Positions 5,043 through 9,287 of a stretch of 9,287 nucleotides of DNA are shown in pieces. Source of the DNA: a bacterium Ga0077546 (GTDB lineage Bacteria > Cyanobacteriota > Vampirovibrionia > Obscuribacterales > Obscuribacteraceae). Where the stretch lies: NCBI GenBank assembly GCA_001464165.1, contig LNEX01000244.1:1-9287 (forward strand), written 5' to 3'. The notes under the pieces were generated by a model. That model saw only the letters and a list, made by a program, of their open reading frames with translations. It searched no databases and was not told where the DNA came from. The position numbers and the translations under genes were made by a program. How positions within the stretch are numbered: position 1 is the first letter of the stretch; each line of letters opens with the position of its first letter.

Positions 5043-7301
5043 CTAGTCAAATGGGTCAGAGCGGTAATCATCGCTTATTTTGAATGAATTGTCAGATGGT
5101 CGCGATTTTTCAATTAAACCTTGAGCCCGTGCCTTTTTTAGCACTGCATCTACCATTGGCTTAACGGCAGCAAGATCAGGATTACCTTTGGCATCAAATT
5201 TGCCCTCTACTAAAGCAGTCATCATCTGAATTTCTTTAGCAGAGAAGCCTTGAGTGAACTGTTGAAGAATATCTTTCTCTTTAGGAGTAAACTTATCCCC
5301 TCGCATGGCGTCTTGTCTTTTGATTTCAAAATTCAAATCAACTTCGCGATCGAGCGATGCCGTTTCTTCCGCTTCACTTTTGCCCCGACGTATGGCATTG
5401 TTTTCAGCGTCATAGGCTTCTTCTACACGCTGTTTACCTCCACGAATAGCTTCTAAGGTTTCGTTGCCTTGGCCTCTTCTTGTCACTGATGGATAGTCGA
5501 TTACAACTAGTTCGCCGGTGGCTACGCTTATGCCTACTTGACCTTCAATGCCTGTGCCGACATCAGTAATTTCCAGGCCCTTAGACTCGTGCTTTTGTGC
5601 CAGTGCGTCAACTAGTTCTGGGGAATAGCGTTTGCCCACCACTGCTAACTCTTGTACATACAAATTAGCACTGCCGGAGAATCCTGAGCCAGCTAGTTCA
5701 ACTTCGTGTACCTTGCCGTATATTTTGGCGTCACCAGGTCGTTTACCCCAGATAGGCTCCCAGCCCCCTTCGGCAATAGTTACTTTGAGAGCCCCACCAT
5801 GGGGAAACTGGGCGCTCTTCGCTAGTTCAAGTACTGCCGGAGAATCGTTGCCGTGACCTAAACTTTTAACTACTGTTTGATTTCTTAAGACGCGATCGCC
5901 TTTGACAAAATCGGCCACTTCTCTCAGCCCCATTTGCTCAAGAACGGTTGAAGCTTTCTCGTAGACTGGTTTGGCGTTAGTCTTTTCAGCCAGTTTTGTC
6001 GTGGTTTTCTCGGCTGCGTCTCTTCTTACTGAAGCGGTGGCGCTGTCATAGGCTTCATCAGAGAATGATGAGTCAACTTTTTGCTTGCTGCCTTTTGCTT
6101 GTGGATTGCCACCACCTTCAATGGCACTACTCTTGACGCTTAGGCTGCGGTTTTCTAAGTGCATCGGCCGTCCAAGCTCAGCTAGTGTTGATTGCATCGC
6201 TCTATTGCCTAAATTATTACCAACATTACTGTCTCTAGAGGCATAGGCATAACTCGGTTCTAACTTTGACATTTGCAAGAGCGGATTAATCGAGGCCATA
6301 AAGCTGTCAAAGCGCTGATAGCTTGTGCCAATTCGCTGTTGGATAGTTTCTCTTATGGCTTCAAAGGCTGGTCTTGTAGCTTGAGTCGATGCAGTGGATG
6401 GGCCGCTCTCTCTTGTGGCCTCTGCCAAGTTTTCGCGAGGCCCAAGACTTTCTGGCTTAGCCAGTTCGCCCTTAGCTCCCTCGCCTTTGCTTGCACCAGC
6501 TTTACTGGAGGGCATAAGGCCACCGAGGGCTCCCCCTACAAGAAACATTGAATAGGCTGCTTCGGCTCGTTCTTGATTTGTGGCAGTGCGTCCTTCAATG
6601 ATTCGAGCGTGAGTTTCGGCACTGATTAGACCAGTGGGGATACCGGCCACAGCTGCTCCGAAGGCATTATTGGTAAGCAATTTGCTGACAAGACGGTTTT
6701 CTGCTGCTAAACCTAGTTGTCTCAGGCCTAGGGTGCCAGTGGTCAATGAAGCAAAGGTTACTGCCCCCACTGCACCGTTCTTGAGGCGGTCTGTCAAAAA
6801 TTCGCTGTGGCTCAACTCTAGGTCAGTTGATTGGCCAAACTTTGGCTGCAATGGTGTAAAAATTGCTTCAGTGCCGAAGCCAGCAACAGCTGTTTCAGCC
6901 ACCATCAAACTGTTGTTACCTAATAATTTGCGAGCCCCCTCGGCTCCGGCTTTTACTTCTGCTCTTAGTCCTGCGGCGCCAAATGCTTTGTGGGTCACTG
7001 CGTAAGCGGCGATAAAGGGTACTAATTTTCCCGCTGAGCCAAACTGTTGGCCATACCATGCCGCCGAGTTAAATTCAGCGGCGACCGGAGCGTCCATGAA
7101 GGTAACTCTCTGCGCGAGCTTGGTCTGAGCTGCTTGATCGACTATCTGGGCTACCCCTTTAATCGGTGCTTGCAAGCTCTGGTACGCTGCTGTCTGTAAG
7201 AGTGACCCTACGAAGCCATGTGTCTCAGGGCTAGCGGGGGGTGCAGCTTCTTGATTTCGCTCAATCGGCAATGGTATTCCTCGGTCACACCTAACCTTCA
7301 T
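5043..7301 (-). CDS. Large multidomain protein of unknown function with a possible degenerate kinase-like domain
   Basis: A 752-residue protein that I do not recognise as a named family. Residues about 30-265 are rich in Gly, Ala and Ser, helical and moderately hydrophobic (GSAGKLVPFIAAY, GAVGAVTFASLTTG, SMFLVGGALGGL) and may associate with membrane. I recall similar N-termini in multi-copy proteins of Obscuribacter-type genomes. Residues 266-310 and 390-450 are low-complexity, charged and probably disordered. Residues 478-605 read like a weak protein-kinase-like fold: LGHGN (481-485), ALKVT with Lys506, LYVQEL (547-552), ITDVG with Asp580, and VVIDY with Asp602. Residues 671-732 have a LuxR-like helix-turn-helix flavour. 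No classical signal peptide is visible. The ATG at 7301 has its GGG only one base upstream, so TTG at 7271 (residue 11), preceded by GAGGA, is an alternative start. It sits 31 bp after the glycine-zipper gene and 13 bp before the racemase gene. Confidence 0.8.
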   Translation of the reverse strand: MKVRCDRGIPLPIERNQEAAPPASPETHGFVGSLLQTAAYQSLQAPIKGVAQIVDQAAQTKLAQRVTFMDAPVAAEFNSAAWYGQQFGSAGKLVPFIAAYAVTHKAFGAAGLRAEVKAGAEGARKLLGNNSLMVAETAVAGFGTEAIFTPLQPKFGQSTDLELSHSEFLTDRLKNGAVGAVTFASLTTGTLGLRQLGLAAENRLVSKLLTNNAFGAAVAGIPTGLISAETHARIIEGRTATNQERAEAAYSMFLVGGALGGLMPSSKAGASKGEGAKGELAKPESLGPRENLAEATRESGPSTASTQATRPAFEAIRETIQQRIGTSYQRFDSFMASINPLLQMSKLEPSYAYASRDSNVGNNLGNRAMQSTLAELGRPMHLENRSLSVKSSAIEGGGNPQAKGSKQKVDSSFSDEAYDSATASVRRDAAEKTTTKLAEKTNAKPVYEKASTVLEQMGLREVADFVKGDRVLRNQTVVKSLGHGNDSPAVLELAKSAQFPHGGALKVTIAEGGWEPIWGKRPGDAKIYGKVHEVELAGSGFSGSANLYVQELAVVGKRYSPELVDALAQKHESKGLEITDVGTGIEGQVGISVATGELVVIDYPSVTRRGQGNETLEAIRGGKQRVEEAYDAENNAIRRGKSEAEETASLDREVDLNFEIKRQDAMRGDKFTPKEKDILQQFTQGFSAKEIQMMTALVEGKFDAKGNPDLAAVKPMVDAVLKKARAQGLIEKSRPSDNSFKISDDYRSDPFD
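5487..5870 (-). other. Kinase-like region of the 752-residue protein
   Basis: Residues 478-605. A glycine-rich turn (LGHGNDS), a lysine in ALKVT about 20 residues later, a hinge-like LYVQEL and an acidic pair (Asp580, Asp602 in VVIDY) follow the order of a protein-kinase N-lobe, hinge and C-lobe. The Asn expected five residues after a catalytic Asp is absent (Ile585), so the region may be a pseudokinase or chance likeness. This is by-eye inference. Confidence 0.3.
7278..7282 (-). promoter_or_regulatory. Candidate ribosome-binding site for an alternative TTG start
   Basis: GAGGA on the minus strand lies six bases before TTG at 7271 in the frame of the large protein. The spacing is better than that of the GGG one base before the ATG at 7301. 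If used, it shortens the protein by ten residues. Confidence 0.35.
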
Positions 7302-7332
7302 ACCCTTTTATCTGACTGATTTATCGCTATCT

Positions 7333-7896
7333 CTAATTCGGGTCTTGCAGGCTAAGCGATTCTCTTGAAAATGGTTTGCGAGCACCACAGTCAATGGCTC
7401 GTTCTGTGCCCTTGATTGAGCCTTTGATGACGCCGCTAACTACACCATAGGCCATTCCAGTGTACGAGCCAACAGTTCTGGCAAAGAGATCAGGTTTATC
7501 GCTACCAGCAACATCATCGGTCATTTGATCGCGCATGCGTAGAGTTTCGTGTGAGATATCGCGGGCGATACGCACCGGTACGCCAATTGTCAAACCTGCG
7601 GAAATGCCCATCAGCGCTCCACCAACGGCCATGGGTGCGGCCAGTAGATTGCGACCAGTTGTGCGCTGGGGAGCTTTGGTCTGACTGGGCTTTAAGCTAA
7701 TTTTTGCTCTTTCTTTAGGTGCTTTGGCTGGGGCTGCATCTTGAGCTAGCCCTGGATCTGCGGTGTTGAGGATGCGATAGTCGTTGATGTTAATCTCGTC
7801 TTCTCGTGTTTTTGCCTCACCCTCAGCCAAGGCAGGAGCCACATAACAGCATAGTATTGTCAGGGCTAAAGCCAGATTTTGAATTAGATTGACCAA
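7333..7896 (-). CDS. Exported small protein with two glycine zippers, function unknown
   Basis: A 187-residue protein with an N-terminal Sec signal peptide: hydrophobic core LALALTILCCYVAPALA and a likely cleavage after Ala24 (ALA before EGE). The cysteines at 16-17 do not form a lipobox because Leu precedes them. A charged, proline- and lysine-rich linker covers about 25-80. Two glycine-zipper helices follow: Gly93/97/101/105 and Gly133/137/141/145/149/153, each spaced exactly four residues. Such GxxxG ladders pack helices tightly in membranes and occur in the glycine-zipper 2TM and Omp families of envelope proteins, so a membrane-inserted or oligomeric envelope protein is likely. The start is TTG at 7896, 16 bp after the decarboxylase stop, with a weak GAG seven bases upstream. 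I cannot name it. Its place between two cytosolic-type genes is unexplained. Confidence 0.8.
   Translation of the reverse strand: MVNLIQNLALALTILCCYVAPALAEGEAKTREDEININDYRILNTADPGLAQDAAPAKAPKERAKISLKPSQTKAPQRTTGRNLLAAPMAVGGALMGISAGLTIGVPVRIARDISHETLRMRDQMTDDVAGSDKPDLFARTVGSYTGMAYGVVSGVIKGSIKGTERAIDCGARKPFSRESLSLQDPN
7438..7500 (-). other. Second, longer glycine zipper of the exported protein
   Basis: Six glycines (133, 137, 141, 145, 149, 153) sit at exact four-residue spacing. I checked this codon by codon on the minus strand. The hydrophobic faces around them (MAYGVVSGVI) turn basic at the end (KGSIKG). Confidence 0.6.
7582..7620 (-). other. First glycine zipper of the exported protein
   Basis: Gly93, Gly97, Gly101 and Gly105 in GALMGISAGLTIG lie at perfect four-residue spacing in a hydrophobic stretch, forming one face of a membrane-type helix. 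Confidence 0.6.
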
Positions 7897-7912
7897 TTTT
7901 ACTCGTCCAAAC

Positions 7913-9287
7913 CTATGAAATAGCTGCTTTTACTTTTTTGCTGAAGTGGTCTGTCAGACGCCTTAGAGTAGGTGAGATATCCTCACTTTCAATCACTGCA
8001 TCAATCAAAAACATTTTGTCGCTTTTCTGAGCAGCACTCAAGGCTTTCTTGAAATCTGCTGCTGAACTGGCTTGCATGCCGTTGCCGCCCACTGCCTTGG
8101 CCAGTTCTGTATAGTCCCAGCGTGGCAGATCAAAATAGTCACGCTGCTGATCGATGAAGCGCAACATGGCATAACTAGCGTTATTGAAGACAATGACAAT
8201 GGGGTTGAGGCCCATCTTCACAGCCGTGCTAATTTCCATACCGGTCATCTGGAAGGCACCATCGCCAACTAGTACTATCGGTCTTCGGCTTGGCATTGCT
8301 AGTTGAGCACCAATGGCTGCTGGAACGCCGAATCCCATACTGACATAGTAGCCTGGTGCTAAGAAGATATCGGTTTGCAGGCTCATACCAGCATACATAC
8401 AATCCCCAGTATCGGTCACCACAGAAAAGTCATTGCTGTTCTCTAAAACTTCATTGAGGGCACTAATCATGGCTGCTACTGTCAAGTTCTTGCTGCCAGC
8501 TGGCGCTTCTATGATTTCTTTAGCAATAGATGGCACGGTGAAGCGGCTTGTCGGCTTTAGTTTCGCTGTAGTTGTCTCGAGCAAGAGGTCGAGTACTTGG
8601 TCTAATTTGAGGCCGTTATAGTGGTGGTGCCCTACCATTACTTCGTGGTTGTTGATTTGAACTAGATTGTCAGGGCTGAGTTTGGCTGTATATCCGCCGC
8701 TTTCCATTTCTGTCATCACCGCACCAAGGGCGATGACACAGTCTGAACCTTCAACATAGTCTTTGACTTTAGGATTGCCGAATTGTCCGAAATAATTACC
8801 AATGAAATTAGGGTGGCTCTCAGGGAATGTTGCTTTGCCAAGAATAGAGGTGACCACTGGTAGATTAAGAGCTTCAGCAAAAGCAATGACTTTGTCTTTT
8901 AGGCCAAAACGTCTTACTTCTACGCCGACCATAAGAACTGGTTGTTTGGATGCTTTTAGAAGGGCGGCGATTTCATTGACAGCGACAATGAGGGCTGGGT
9001 TAACTGCTGCTAGGTCGGGCAGCCTAGTTTCGCTCAATTCTAGTTCTTGATTGACCATGTCGCGCGGTAGTTCTATATAGCCTGGTCGTGACAATTTGAG
9101 AGTGGTGTCAAAGACGCGATCGATTTCAGCTTGAGCTGTTTTGATATTGTCAACTATGCTGGTTGATTCAGTTACCTGAGCAAAGACATCGTGTTGGGTG
9201 TTGAAGTTTTTGACACAGTGGTGCAGCTGGGGTTTGTCTTTGCGGAAGCGAGTTTCAGGGGCTCCGCTAATTACTAGTAAAGGTGAC
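7913..9287 (-). CDS. Thiamine-diphosphate 2-oxo-acid decarboxylase family enzyme, 5' end outside window
   Basis: The minus-strand frame stays open from the TAG at 7913-7915 to the right edge, giving 457 visible residues. The TTG at 9094 is internal, since the frame upstream of it encodes conserved family sequence (PLLVISGAPETR, QLHHC, EIDRVF). By comparison with Zymomonas pyruvate decarboxylase about 90 N-terminal residues are missing, including the cofactor-activating glutamate of the PYR domain. The double histidine typical of pyruvate/indolepyruvate decarboxylases is at 9218-9223. The thiamine-diphosphate motif GDG(8258-8266)...NN(8180-8185) spans the usual 29 residues. DTGDCMYAG and GYYVSMGFGVPAAIGAQ support the PYR/PP enzyme fold, and ISPTLRRLTD is near the C-terminus. 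The family decarboxylates 2-oxo acids such as pyruvate, indolepyruvate or branched-chain forms. The glutamate expected in NNxxYxxE is Leu (8162-8164), so the reaction is uncertain. It heads the visible minus-strand cluster. Confidence 0.9.
   Translation of the reverse strand, partial: SPLLVISGAPETRFRKDKPQLHHCVKNFNTQHDVFAQVTESTSIVDNIKTAQAEIDRVFDTTLKLSRPGYIELPRDMVNQELELSETRLPDLAAVNPALIVAVNEIAALLKASKQPVLMVGVEVRRFGLKDKVIAFAEALNLPVVTSILGKATFPESHPNFIGNYFGQFGNPKVKDYVEGSDCVIALGAVMTEMESGGYTAKLSPDNLVQINNHEVMVGHHHYNGLKLDQVLDLLLETTTAKLKPTSRFTVPSIAKEIIEAPAGSKNLTVAAMISALNEVLENSNDFSVVTDTGDCMYAGMSLQTDIFLAPGYYVSMGFGVPAAIGAQLAMPSRRPIVLVGDGAFQMTGMEISTAVKMGLNPIVIVFNNASYAMLRFIDQQRDYFDLPRWDYTELAKAVGGNGMQASSAADFKKALSAAQKSDKMFLIDAVIESEDISPTLRRLTDHFSKKVKAAIS

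Noticed and set aside
6634..7005. Plus-strand open frame opposite the 752-residue gene
   Set aside because: It lies wholly antisense to an Ala/Gly-rich coding region, which readily yields long shadow frames. No start signal was seen.
7840..7896. Lipoprotein signal at the Cys16-Cys17 pair of the exported protein
   Set aside because: The residues before the cysteines (TIL) do not fit a lipobox, whereas PALA before EGE is a good signal peptidase I site.
7913..9094. Thiamine enzyme as a complete 393-residue protein starting at 9094
   Set aside because: The frame upstream encodes conserved PYR-domain sequence including the double histidine. 9094 is an internal TTG.

Overview
The window looks like bacterial chromosome from a genome of intermediate GC. 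Coding density is very high, with no gap over 90 bases, no mobile element, no CRISPR array and no RNA gene that I could see. The long glycine/alanine-rich helical N-terminus of the 752-residue protein, together with the mix of neighbours, reminds me of the non-photosynthetic sister lineage of cyanobacteria (Melainabacteria/Vampirovibrionia, Candidatus Obscuribacter type). This is recollection rather than a search, at roughly 50-60% confidence.

Left part, plus strand (1-2962). The C-terminal 139 residues of a protein entering from the left edge carry tandem helical repeats like those of type II secretion/type IV pilus ATPase N-termini. A 36-residue, extremely basic small protein (490-600) follows. 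Next comes tryptophanyl-tRNA synthetase, which carries a C-x23-C-x6-C-x2-C motif close to the [4Fe-4S] motif of the Thermotoga maritima enzyme. The last plus-strand gene is a polytopic O-antigen ligase/polymerase (Wzy_C type) membrane protein. The first three are spaced 68 and 30 bp apart and may be co-transcribed.

Right part, minus strand (9287 down to 2913). Five genes in one direction, with gaps of 16, 31, 13 and 32 bp, form a probable operon. In transcription order they are: a thiamine-diphosphate 2-oxo-acid decarboxylase (5' end outside the window); a small exported protein with two long glycine zippers; a 752-residue protein with a possible degenerate kinase-like fold; an aspartate/glutamate racemase-family protein with an altered first active-site motif; and a MATE-family transporter. 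The transporter and the O-antigen ligase genes converge and overlap by 50 bp at their 3' ends.

The minus-strand cluster is the most unusual part. It joins two metabolic enzymes, each lacking a normally conserved catalytic residue, with two uncharacterised proteins and an exporter. A pathway handling oxo acids or amino acids and exporting a product is conceivable but is only inference. Several starts are not ATG (TTG or GTG), and two starts are uncertain.
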